Below are positions 8,802 to 16,930 of a DNA stretch of 64,000 nt, in pieces. The stretch spans positions 2,108,001 through 2,172,000 of the forward strand of contig CBDCLS010000006.1 in assembly GCA_965218775.1 (NCBI GenBank), in the 5' to 3' direction. The notes beneath the pieces were generated by a model that was not told where the DNA came from, searched no databases, and was given only the letters and a program-made list of their open reading frames with translations. Both the position numbers and the translations under genes were made by a program. Origin of the DNA: CAUZIZ01 sp965218775 (lineage in GTDB: Bacteria; Acidobacteriota; UBA6911; RPQK01; JAJDTT01). Positions within the stretch are counted from its first letter, which is position 1. The number at the start of each line of letters is the position of its first letter.

Positions 8802-10275
8802 CTGGACATTCCCCATTTTTCAGAGGCCCAGAGGAAGCAGGGACAGCTGACGGGAGCTGGGATCGGGTCGAGCCCCGCCAATCCCGCTGTGGCGGCCGAA
8901 TAGGAGCTGCTTGATGCCATCGGCTATGGCATAGAAGCGGAACTCCGGGATGCCGTAGATCCGTTTGGCTGCCTGCTCGATGTGTTGGACCAGAAGGGCC
9001 AGCTTGGCCCTTTTACCCAGATAGACACAGGCGAAGAAGGCGGCGATCATGACCAAGGCGGCCATATTGCGCAGGCGCTCATACTTGAGCAAACGGATGT
9101 CTTCCAACTCGTAGCTCTGCTTGATAAATCGGATCGTTTCCTCGACACGCCAGCGGCTCAGATAGCTCTCGACCACCCGCCACTGGCTCTTGCGCGAGCG
9201 TTTGACCGTCTGGTTCGTCAGAAGCATCAGGGGACGGGGGCCAAAGCCATCCACCACCACCAGGTACAGCGATTGGTCGAAACCGGGCAAACGCACCCCT
9301 CGGGCCCCAAACTCCAACCGGTAGACCTTCTCCCCCGCACTCGTCTCCTTGATCACGACTTCCCGGTAGCGGCGCCGACAACCACGCGCCCACTCCTCGG
9401 CGCTCTTCTTGCTGCGCCCTGAGATCAGGTGACGATCCCCCCGCTGGCACACCAGGAACGGGTGTCCCCGCTTCAGCAGGACTTCGAGGATCTCCTCCCG
9501 ATCCCCTCCCCGGTCCATCACCCAGATCCCTCGCCCTTGGGTGGCTTTGGAGACTCGCCCAATCGCCTTGAGGATCTCGTCGTTTTCGCTCACAAAGTCC
9601 GGCGCTTTCTGCGAGTACAGCTCCTGGTACAACGGCAGCACCTCGGCACTCCCCCGCCTCGCTCCGACCACCTCACAGCACCAGTATCCATCTCGGATCT
9701 CCCCTCGGGAGCCGTCCCGGACCCGCGCCAGGTATTGCATCTTCCGGGCATATGGCTTACTCACATCCGTGGGGTCCACAATCAACAGCGTCTCCTTCTC
9801 CACCCGCCAGGCCGCCAACTCCAGCAGATTCTTTCCCACCGCTCCTCTCAATCCCTGACGGTTGAGTTGGCGGCTCAGCCGCTCGATGACTTTCTTCAGA
9901 GCGATCTCCTCCTCCAGTGCTCGCGCAATCTCGCTGAGCCGGACCGACGCCCGACACTGCATCCCGTAGAGCACCTCCCGGATCAAACGAGCGGCGGTCT
10001 TCGGTAATCCTTCAGAGACCTTCCCCGAAAATTCTCTCAGCTGCTCTCGAATCTTCCACGCTACTTTGGCATCATGCATCTGGGTCCCTCCGCTTAATTG
10101 GTTGTTAGGTTTGGAGTTCCGCCAACCAGTCTAAGCGCTAGGGACCCACACTTTTGGGGGTCGACAGTTCCCCCATTTTCTCCCAATTTCAACCCATCCC
10201 ACTTCCCTTATCGCCCTACTCTCTTGTTCTCAACTACTTGAGAGAATTCACCCTCAATTTTTGGGGAATGTCCTG
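8802..10275 (-). mobile_element. IS4-type insertion sequence with 9-bp target duplication
   Basis: The element spans 1474 bp. The ends match as inverted repeats: CTGGACATTCCCC at 8802-8814 and CAGGACATTCCCC read inward from 10275. The 9-bp sequence CTATGCGTT flanks both sides (8793-8801 and 10276-10284), a clean target duplication. It carries one transposase gene. The insertion is intergenic, upstream of the cytochrome c gene and next to the 131-bp repeat array. Confidence 0.88.
8820..10079 (-). CDS. IS4-family transposase
   Basis: A 419-residue DDE transposase. The first Asp lies in LIVDPTDVSKPYARK, the second in WVMDRGGDR, and the Glu in the YLSRWRVEETIRFIKQSY block, matching the Y-(2)-R-(3)-E-(6)-K signature of IS4 transposases. 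The frame is complete and begins at an ATG. It fills nearly all of an element bounded by 13-bp inverted ends and a 9-bp target duplication, so it is probably an intact, recently inserted copy. Confidence 0.93.
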   Translation of the reverse strand: MHDAKVAWKIREQLREFSGKVSEGLPKTAARLIREVLYGMQCRASVRLSEIARALEEEIALKKVIERLSRQLNRQGLRGAVGKNLLELAAWRVEKETLLIVDPTDVSKPYARKMQYLARVRDGSRGEIRDGYWCCEVVGARRGSAEVLPLYQELYSQKAPDFVSENDEILKAIGRVSKATQGRGIWVMDRGGDREEILEVLLKRGHPFLVCQRGDRHLISGRSKKSAEEWARGCRRRYREVVIKETSAGEKVYRLEFGARGVRLPGFDQSLYLVVVDGFGPRPLMLLTNQTVKRSRKSQWRVVESYLSRWRVEETIRFIKQSYELEDIRLLKYERLRNMAALVMIAAFFACVYLGKRAKLALLVQHIEQAAKRIYGIPEFRFYAIADGIKQLLFGRHSGIGGARPDPSSRQLSLLPLGL

Positions 10276-10384
10276 CTATGCGTTGAGCCGGAACCCAGTG
10301 GGGCTACCGCCTAGCGCTGGATCCTGTGGAAACCCTTGTAAGAAAGCAGGTAGCAGGCTTCCCTCGAACGCCGAAGTACCCTCT

Positions 10385-11085
10385 CCGGCCTTCGAAATTC
10401 GCCTGTTCGATATTCTGCGGTTTAGCATTCATCGGTTGCCTTCGGCAAAACAAAGAGAAGAAAGGCTGAATCACGAACCGCAGAATGCTGAACATGCGAA
10501 CGCCGAACCGACTTCCATAGCCTTCGAAATTCGCCTGTTCGATATTCTGCGGTTTATCATTCGTCGGTTGCCTTCGACAAAACAAAGAAGAAAGGCTGAA
10601 TGACAAACCGCAGAACACCGAACATGCGAGCGCCGAACCGTTTTCCTTAGCCTTAGAAATTCGCTTTGTTCGATATTCTGCGGTTTATCATTCGTCGGTT
10701 GCCTTCGACAAAGCAAAGAAGAAAGGCTGAATCACAAACCGCAGAACGCCGAACATGCGAACGCCGAACCGACTTCCTTAGCCTTCGAAATTCGCCTGTT
10801 CGATATTCTGCGGTTTAGCGTTCATCGGTTGCCTTCGACAAAGCAAAGAAGAAAGGCTGAATCACAAACCGCAGAACACCGAACATGCGAACGCCGAACC
10901 GTCTTTCTTAGCCTTCGAAATTCGCTTGTTCGATATTTTGCGGTTCAGCATTTCCACCGGTTGCCTTCTCCAGAACAAGGAAAAAGGCTGAATCACAAAC
11001 CGCTGAATCCCGAACATGCGAACGCCGAACCGTCTTCCTTAGCCTTCGGCATTCGCCTGTTCGATAACCTGCGCTTCAGCGTGTC
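10385..11085. repeat. Six-copy tandem array of a ~131-bp repeat (array 1)
   Basis: The block beginning GCCTTCGAAATTCGCCTGTT recurs with its TTCGAAATT core at 10391, 10523, 10653, 10784, 10914 and 11045, a spacing of 130-132 bp. Each unit contains CTGCGGTTT and, about 55 nt later, AAACCGCAG, so every unit can fold as a hairpin with a 9-bp perfect core and an imperfect extension (15 of 19 positions). Spurious open frames run through both strands because the period is near a multiple of three. A second array of the same unit, reverse-complemented, lies at 34383-34975. Confidence 0.9.
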
Positions 11086-11293
11086 CGCGGATCGATGAGC
11101 GGCGGAAGGGTCAGGCTGGCAAGAGCCGAGCCTGACCCTCCTTGTGACGGACGCTGTCGCCGCTTAGCTACTCCGGTTCCTCGAGGCAGAAAGCGACGCT
11201 GATTGGCGTTCGGAAGTGGTTGCCTCGGCTGTCGACGTTGGTGCGATCCACGCCGACCATTCGAAGCACCTATTCTGGGAGTTCTACTGAGTT

Positions 11294-12517
11294 CTACAAC
11301 AAAGGTCGTCGTCGCGGATTCAGGATCCCCCATCCCAATTGTGGGATGGTAGTCAACGGCAGTCGCCGGAATTCCTGCCGACCCATAGTGGGCTCCAGAC
11401 AGTGCTGGAAGACGCGTGGGGACCTCGACAGTGCACGCAGACTCAGGGTGCGGAGCCAAGGGTGTCTGTTGAGGCAGAGCGCGAGGTGCGTCATTCTGAG
11501 ATACGCCGACATGCTCTTGGTAAGAGCTTCGGAGAGGGGTTTAAGGCTTTCGTTGGATAGCTGGTCCGCTTCCAGGTATCGAGGGAGGTGTTTAGCCAAC
11601 AGCTCCGACTGGGCGAAGCTCAGCGAGATTCCTTCCCCAGTCAACCCGTCGAGGTAGAGCAAGGCATCCCCTACCAGAAGGACGCGTCCCGCTACCGGAC
11701 TGGTGGAGGCCACAGCCAGAGGGCCGAGAGCGCGAAAGCTGCTCAGTGGGATGGCCTGTTTCACCTGGGCTGCTAATTCTGGAAACGGTGAGAGGAAGGC
11801 GGAAATACGCTGTTCACGCGAGGGAGAGAACTGTGCTCGATCCCAGAGAAACGCGATCTCGACCTGTCTGCTGCCGGAGGGTGTGATGTAAGCCTCGATG
11901 CCCCGTTGCCACCAGACTTCCACGTACGGGCTCCAGGGGGCGATCGCGAAGTGCTGGCGCACACCCCAACGCTGCTGTTTCCCGGGGGACTGGCCGCGTA
12001 GTCCGGCGAGTCTGCGAACCTGCGAGCGAAGTCCATCGGCGCCGATGAGAAAGCTGAAGGTCTCCTTGGATTGGACTTGGGAAGGCGGCGGTTCGCTGGC
12101 CAGAGTTGCATCGACGCCGCGGCTGTCCTGGGTGAAGTCGACCAGCCGGGTGTGCGGCAGCAGCTCCACCAAGGGATCATCGCGAACCGATTCGAACAGG
12201 GCGCGACTGAGGGCTACTCGTCGGACACCCAATCCGTGTCCGCTCCGGAAGTCGGCCTCGACGAGCACACCCTTGTGATCACGGTAGCGAATGCCTCGGA
12301 AGGGGCGGAACATACCCGCCTGCAGTCGAGGCAAAACGCCAAAACGTTGAAGGAAATCGACGCCGGTAGGCAGAATGCCCTCTCCGCACACTTTGTCCAG
12401 CGGCCAGGAACCCTTCTCGACGACAACTACCGCAACACCCGCTGCGGCCAGGGTAATGGCAGTGGCAAGGCCTGCGGGGCCACCCCCGACTACAAGGACT
12501 CGATGGCTCTGACTCAA
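11294..12517 (-). CDS. FAD-dependent oxidoreductase, geranylgeranyl-reductase/aromatic-hydroxylase type
   Basis: A 407-residue flavoprotein. The N-terminal FAD motif is VLVVGGGPAGLATAI, the signature DKVCGEGI follows near residue 45, and the second FAD contact is LLVGDALLYLDGLTGEG near residue 285. The start is TTG at 12517, two bases after the stop of the acyl-AMP ligase, with AAAGGTG just upstream. It is the last gene of a five-gene operon with a type III polyketide synthase. By analogy with the srsABC cluster of Streptomyces (synthase, methyltransferase, flavoprotein hydroxylase), it may hydroxylate the phenolic lipid to a quinone precursor. Reduction of an alkyl chain is an alternative. 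Confidence 0.85.
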   Translation of the reverse strand: MSQSHRVLVVGGGPAGLATAITLAAAGVAVVVVEKGSWPLDKVCGEGILPTGVDFLQRFGVLPRLQAGMFRPFRGIRYRDHKGVLVEADFRSGHGLGVRRVALSRALFESVRDDPLVELLPHTRLVDFTQDSRGVDATLASEPPPSQVQSKETFSFLIGADGLRSQVRRLAGLRGQSPGKQQRWGVRQHFAIAPWSPYVEVWWQRGIEAYITPSGSRQVEIAFLWDRAQFSPSREQRISAFLSPFPELAAQVKQAIPLSSFRALGPLAVASTSPVAGRVLLVGDALLYLDGLTGEGISLSFAQSELLAKHLPRYLEADQLSNESLKPLSEALTKSMSAYLRMTHLALCLNRHPWLRTLSLRALSRSPRVFQHCLEPTMGRQEFRRLPLTTIPQLGWGILNPRRRPLL

Positions 12518-12518
12518 C

Positions 12519-14222
12519 TCACCTTTCTTCCCGTTTCCCGATACCCGATCCGTCGCAGGTCGTCCTTGGGAGCTCTCCCTGCTGCCACAGCCTTCGGGCT
12601 TCGGAGCGACGGATCTTCCCGGATGAAGTGAGGGGTAGCTTATTGGGTGGGAGCAGCATGAGTTCGGAAACGTTTAGATTGTGGTCCTGCTGCACTATCG
12701 TGAGTAGCTGGTCGGTGATATCTGACCGTTCTAGAGACGACAATCCGACGTTGCATTCGGCGAGCACGACCAGGTTCTCGGTACCAGTCTCGCTATCTGG
12801 GCGGCCAAGCGCCACCACACGGCCGGGCCGAAGTCCGCTGATGCGGGTGATGCTTTGCTCGATTTGTGCGGGGTCGTAGTTTCGGCCTCGGATGATGATG
12901 ATGTCTTTGTCCCGGCCACAGAGGTATAGATCGCCCTTGTATAGAAAGCCGCGATCCCCGGTATCGAGCCAGCCGCCGGGCATCGTCTCCTTGGTCTCGA
13001 CTGGACGATCAAGGTACCCCTGCATGACGCCTGGACTACGGACGCACACCTTTCCCACCAGCGCGGACGGAAGCCGGTGGCAATGGGTGTCCCGAATCTC
13101 GATCTCAACATCCGCAACAGGTTGCCCCAGGGAGACCAACCGGGTTCCGCTGGTTGCTTCGACCGCGAGACCCTTACCTTCTAGCTCCTCGCGCACGAAA
13201 TCTGTCGCTCGCGGTGGTTGGCCGACTTCCGACATGGTCACTGCCAGGGTTGCCTCCGCCAGCCCATAGACGGGTGTCAGGGCGTCTTGTCTGAAGCCTA
13301 CCGGAGCAAAGTGCTCCGTAAAGGCGGACAGGGTCTCCGCATGCACGGTTTCGGCTCCACAAAATGCGATCCGCCAGTTTGAGAGATCCAGACCTGAACG
13401 GTCTTCAGCCGATATCCGGTCCACGCACAAACCGAAGGCGAAGTTGGGCGCGGCTGAAATCGTTGCTCTTGTGTCCGTCAACGCTTCCAGCCAGATCCGG
13501 GGGCGCGCCACGAAACGTTCTGGGGGGATGAGCGTGATTGGCCCGGGAGCGAGCATCGCACTCACCAGGCAGCCGACCAGACCCATATCGTGGTAAAGCG
13601 GCAGCCAGCTGAGGCCGCTGTGGTCAGAGAGATCTCCCGGAAAGGATTTCAGAATGGCCTCGGCATTACTCAAGACGTTGGAATGGGTCAGTGCTATCGG
13701 CTTGGGGTTCCCGGTAGCACCTGAACTGAACTGCACGACGGCGAGATCGTCACTCCGTCCCTCGACATAGGTTCCAGGCTGGGCTTCACTGATCAAGTCT
13801 TCGACTTTGAGGCAACCCAGATCTGGAGATTTCTGGCCAAGAAGGTCTCCCAGCAGCCGAAGAAGACGAGGGTCGGTTAGCACCGCTCTGCAGGATAGGG
13901 ATTGGAGCATCGTCCCAGTCCGCTCCTTCCAGGCCTTGATTCTACCCAGGCGTACCGGAGGATAGAGGGCTGACGGGATAGCACCGGCCAGAATGGCGCC
14001 GAAAAAGGCCCGGTAGAAGTCGGGATGGGTGGGCAGGATGATGGCAACTCGATCGCCCTTGCGAAGACCGCGCTTCTGGAGAGCTCCGGCAACCAGAAGG
14101 GCATCCCTCAGGAATCGGTCGTAGTTCCAACGTTCAACCTCTCCTCGAGAGCGCCAGAAGTCAACTCCTCCTGCATCGAGTTTTGCCGCCCGAAATAGCT
14201 TGGCGCCCAGCGTGGAATCCAT
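12519..14222 (-). CDS. Fatty-acyl-AMP ligase (FAAL-like)
   Basis: A 567-residue adenylate-forming enzyme. The phosphate-binding loop is VVQFSSGATGNPKPIALTH, the adenine-binding segment is CGAETVHAETL with YGLAEATLAVT, the hinge region is LYLCGRDKDIIIIRGRNYDP, and the C-terminal catalytic lysine lies in LTSSGKIRRSEARR. The closest pattern is the fatty-acyl-AMP ligases, which activate fatty acids and pass them to an acyl carrier protein instead of CoA. It sits directly downstream of a free-standing acyl carrier protein. I chose ATG 14222; a TTG at 14228 is possible. It probably loads the starter fatty acid for the type III synthase of the same operon. Confidence 0.9.
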   Translation of the reverse strand: MDSTLGAKLFRAAKLDAGGVDFWRSRGEVERWNYDRFLRDALLVAGALQKRGLRKGDRVAIILPTHPDFYRAFFGAILAGAIPSALYPPVRLGRIKAWKERTGTMLQSLSCRAVLTDPRLLRLLGDLLGQKSPDLGCLKVEDLISEAQPGTYVEGRSDDLAVVQFSSGATGNPKPIALTHSNVLSNAEAILKSFPGDLSDHSGLSWLPLYHDMGLVGCLVSAMLAPGPITLIPPERFVARPRIWLEALTDTRATISAAPNFAFGLCVDRISAEDRSGLDLSNWRIAFCGAETVHAETLSAFTEHFAPVGFRQDALTPVYGLAEATLAVTMSEVGQPPRATDFVREELEGKGLAVEATSGTRLVSLGQPVADVEIEIRDTHCHRLPSALVGKVCVRSPGVMQGYLDRPVETKETMPGGWLDTGDRGFLYKGDLYLCGRDKDIIIIRGRNYDPAQIEQSITRISGLRPGRVVALGRPDSETGTENLVVLAECNVGLSSLERSDITDQLLTIVQQDHNLNVSELMLLPPNKLPLTSSGKIRRSEARRLWQQGELPRTTCDGSGIGKREER

Positions 14223-14229
14223 CAACAAC

Positions 14230-14502
14230 TCACTCGCTTCGCTCGCTTTGTTCCCGCAGCCGCTGCTGGACCAGCGTCACCAACTCACCGATGGTCTTGG
14301 GAGGATTGTCGGGCGCCTCTCCCAGATAGATGCGCCAGTGGTTCTCGACTTCGAGTGCCAGGGTCAACAACCCCGCACTGTCGAGGTCCAGATCTTGCTG
14401 CAGCCTGGTGTTCGAATCGATGTGTTTTTCACCCGCAGCACAGTGCTCTCGTAGAATCCGGAGCAGTTGATCTTGGATGTGAGCCCTGTCGTTCACTTCC
14501 AT
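14230..14502 (-). CDS. Acyl carrier protein
   Basis: A 90-residue free-standing acyl carrier protein. The phosphopantetheine attachment serine is about residue 42 in DLDLDSAGLLTLALEVEN. I chose the ATG at 14502, which starts MEVNDRAHIQDQLL, the normal first helix. An ATG at 14559 in the same frame would add an unstructured proline-rich stretch. The start lies 4 bp past the stop of the methyltransferase and the stop lies 7 bp before the acyl-AMP ligase start, so all are translationally linked. It most likely carries the fatty-acyl starter from the ligase to the type III synthase. Confidence 0.88.
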   Translation of the reverse strand: MEVNDRAHIQDQLLRILREHCAAGEKHIDSNTRLQQDLDLDSAGLLTLALEVENHWRIYLGEAPDNPPKTIGELVTLVQQRLREQSERSE

Positions 14503-14506
14503 TTTT

Positions 14507-15112
14507 CTAGGAAGGGGACGAGGGAAAGAAGTGTCGGGTGGGGCGGAAGGACTCTTCATAGTCGCTGACCGCTTCTAGTGCTGCTTCTTCCGCTTGGATC
14601 CGAATCCACAAGATGAGTGCGTTGGCTGCACTGCCTACCAGGGCGGTGATCCAACATCCGAAGATCATCGGCAAGGACGCAATTTCCAGGATCACTCCAA
14701 GATAGTTCGGATGTCGCATGTAGCAGTAGATACCGCGTCTGACCGGAGGCACTCCGGGCAAGGCGATGATGCGGACCGTCCAACGCTCCCCCAAGGCCCG
14801 CATCGCCGCGAATCGGAGTATCTGTCCCAGCAGAAGCACGGTGGCGGCTGGAAGAACGAGAGTGAGTGGCGGCGCCTCCCAGATCCAATAGGCCTCTGCG
14901 ACGCAGCCACAGAGCCAAGACAGGTGCAACAGGCGCATGGGGAGAAACTGATTGGGTGCCATTTCCAGGCCGCCACGAGCCCTGAGGGCGGCAGCGTGGT
15001 TCCGGGACTGCCTGAGCTCCAGAAGACGCTGACAGGCGATGATCCCTACCAGGGCAAGGTAGAGGGCGAATGGGGGCAGATCAGCTGTCAGGAAGGCTGA
15101 GGTCGGTGACAT
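14507..15112 (-). CDS. Isoprenylcysteine carboxyl methyltransferase-like membrane methyltransferase
   Basis: A 201-residue membrane protein with four to five hydrophobic segments and the C-terminal SAM-binding block YMRHPNYLGVILE followed by EEAALEAVSDYEESF, the marks of the ICMT/PEMT family. Bacterial members next to type III polyketide synthases (SrsB and BpsB types) O-methylate alkylresorcinols or alkylpyrones in the membrane, and that role fits here. It overlaps the synthase gene by 25 bp, so co-translation is likely. Confidence 0.88.
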   Translation of the reverse strand: MSPTSAFLTADLPPFALYLALVGIIACQRLLELRQSRNHAAALRARGGLEMAPNQFLPMRLLHLSWLCGCVAEAYWIWEAPPLTLVLPAATVLLLGQILRFAAMRALGERWTVRIIALPGVPPVRRGIYCYMRHPNYLGVILEIASLPMIFGCWITALVGSAANALILWIRIQAEEAALEAVSDYEESFRPTRHFFPSSPS

Positions 15113-16164
15113 TGTAGTACGCCCAGCTCTGCGCAGAAGGCCGGTCCCATTGAGATCATCAGGCCCAGCTCGCCGTCCTGGGGCGGCTGCTCCAGGGTTT
15201 GGGCCAGGACGAACAATACAGACACCGAGCTCATGTTGCCATGGGTTGCCAAACTATCCCAGGTTTTCTGAAACGCTCCCGGAGGGAAGGGAAGCGCTTC
15301 TTCCATAGCTTCCAACACTTTGGGTCCCCCAGGGTGAGCGACGGCAAACGCCAGGTCCTCCGGAGTGACGCCCGCTGCCTGGCAGACCGCTTCGGTGGCT
15401 CCAGGTATTTCGCTGGCCGCAATCTTGGGGACATCCGGACTCAGAACGACTTTGAACCCGGTGTCGACGATATCCCATCCCATGATGCGCTCAGTTTGGG
15501 GAAAGAAAGCCGACTGCCAGGCAAGCAGCTCCATCGGAGCCTCAGATGCCAACGGATGGTCGTCCCCAAGCAGCAGGACGGCGGCTCCTCCGTCTCCAAA
15601 GAGGCCCGAAGAAATGATGTTGGCCACGCTGAGATCCTCCCGCTGCAGCGTCAGCGAGCAGAGTTCAACGGTGAGGAAGATGGCTGCTGCCTGGGGATGA
15701 CCGCGCAGGTAATCGGCTGCCCTGTGAATTCCCGCGACTCCGGCCAGACATCCCAGCCCAAAGATCGGCAGGCGCTTCGTACTCCCGGCGAAGGGCAGCC
15801 GGTTCATCAGTCGCGCTTCCAGACTGGGAACCGCGATGCCGGTCACGGTGGAGCTGGCGAGCAGTCCAACGTCCCGGGCCTGGATACCGCTGCGCTCGAG
15901 CAAGTCCGAGACCGCCTTTTCGGCAAGATCGAGCGAAACCCGGATCCAGGCGTCGTTGCGAGCCTGCAGCCCGGTAAGGTTCTCATAGTCCTCGATGGGC
16001 AAAGCCAGGTGACGCCCTCCGACCAGGACGTGGCGGTGGAAGGCGGCGATGCGTTCCGGATTGAAGTAGCGCTGCGACCACTGTTTGAGCAGGCCCTCGA
16101 TCAAGGTCTCCTGGTCGTAGTAGTGGTCAGGCAGGGCGCAGCTGACACTATGGACATAGGGCAT
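15088..16164 (-). CDS. Type III polyketide synthase (alkylresorcinol/alkylpyrone synthase type)
   Basis: A 358-residue chalcone-synthase-fold enzyme. The catalytic triad is visible: Cys139 in FGLGCLAGVAG, His277 in AVAHPGGPKV and Asn310 in THGNMSSVS. The block ERIMGWDIVDTGFKVVLSP is typical of bacterial alkylpyrone and alkylresorcinol synthases that take long fatty-acyl starters. The ATG has AAGGGA upstream. It heads the operon synthase, methyltransferase, acyl carrier protein, acyl-AMP ligase, oxidoreductase. Expected chemistry: a fatty-acyl starter is extended with malonyl-CoA and cyclised to a phenolic lipid. What is unusual is the dedicated ligase plus carrier protein as the starter source. 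Confidence 0.93.
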   Translation of the reverse strand: MPYVHSVSCALPDHYYDQETLIEGLLKQWSQRYFNPERIAAFHRHVLVGGRHLALPIEDYENLTGLQARNDAWIRVSLDLAEKAVSDLLERSGIQARDVGLLASSTVTGIAVPSLEARLMNRLPFAGSTKRLPIFGLGCLAGVAGIHRAADYLRGHPQAAAIFLTVELCSLTLQREDLSVANIISSGLFGDGGAAVLLLGDDHPLASEAPMELLAWQSAFFPQTERIMGWDIVDTGFKVVLSPDVPKIAASEIPGATEAVCQAAGVTPEDLAFAVAHPGGPKVLEAMEEALPFPPGAFQKTWDSLATHGNMSSVSVLFVLAQTLEQPPQDGELGLMISMGPAFCAELGVLQCHRPQPS

Positions 16165-16246
16165 CGTCTATCCCTTTCCCACGCTACTTTTCTGGCTTCG
16201 ATCGCTATAATCCATTCTCTGGACTATAAATGAGAGGAGGGGTCGA

Positions 16247-16765
16247 ATGAACCGTCTCGCCGGAATTTCATGTTTGCTACTGCTTTTATTTCCTGCCTCC
16301 CCGGTGGGTTCACAAAGCGAGGAAGAGGGTGCTGACGCCTACTTTTTCGACCAGGCCCTTGACCCAGGCCAGCGACTGCAGCTCTTCTTGCATTCCTACG
16401 CTTGGGCGGATCGGTGGGAGGTCGGCGGGAAGATCAATGAGCCGGCCAAGCATCCCGATAATCCTGTCTTGATGGCGGATCAGCCCTGGGAGCACTCAGT
16501 CGGGTTGCCCAACGTGCTCTACGATCGGGACCGGGGTCTGTTTCGGATGTGGTACGCCCTCTACGACATTACCAAGTGGGGAGGATTCAAGGCGCGGCTT
16601 CAGGCCGAGTCCGGCTGGAAGCGCCATTCGTACATGATCTCCTATGCCGAGAGCCGCGACGGTGTCCGCTGGACCAAGCCCTTGCCCTTGCCCACGCCCT
16701 CAAATCATCTCGCGTTCTGCCCGAGACGTTCAGAATGTTGTCTAGAAATCTCGTCAATGCATTAA
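16247..16765 (+). pseudogene. Truncated propeller-family protein (paralogue B, N-terminal part only)
   Basis: It starts well, with GAGAGGAGGGG upstream of the ATG and a signal peptide (LLLLLFPASPVGSQS), and continues with family blocks ADQPWEH, LFRMWYALYD and SYAESRDGVRWTKP. After that block, at about 16677, similarity to the paralogues ends and the frame runs through a low-complexity segment to a stop at 16765. The intact paralogues are over 500 residues, so about two thirds is missing. A TATAAT at 16206-16211 could be its -10. The break coincides with a CCCTTG-rich segment that pairs with the GGCAAA-rich segment at 16808-16845. Confidence 0.75.
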
Positions 16766-16850
16766 AGGATTGCTCACCAGCCTCGAGGCAGACCAATGGA
16801 GGAAATAAGGGCAAAGGCAAAGGCAAGGGCAGGGGCAGGGGTAAGAGGGG
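16678..16850. repeat. Hexanucleotide-rich inverted arms flanking a 110-bp segment
   Basis: A CCCTTG-type run at 16679-16697 and a GGGCAAAGGCAAAGGCAAGG-type run at 16808-16845 are reverse complements in register. The left arm begins exactly where the truncated propeller gene loses similarity. It may be a small inserted element or a slippage-prone remnant. No coding function is seen between the arms. Confidence 0.45.
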
Positions 16851-16930
16851 GGACTTTCTTGACCCGCAGAGTTGTTGGGGATAGACTCCGGGACCGTTCC
16901 CCTGGTTCAACAGAAAAAGGGGGACCCGCG

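Noticed and set aside
10385..11085. CRISPR array
   Set aside because: The repeats are ~131 bp and directly adjoining with no unique spacers, and no cas genes are in the window.
15199..16233. 344-codon plus-strand frame
   Set aside because: It is antisense to the type III polyketide synthase, has no recognisable domain, and arises from the G+C-rich codon use.
16678..16850. Minus-strand peptide resembling a helical protein (SFNALTRFLDNILNV)
   Set aside because: Only about 40 codons, bordered by low-complexity arms, with no start codon and no family I could name.
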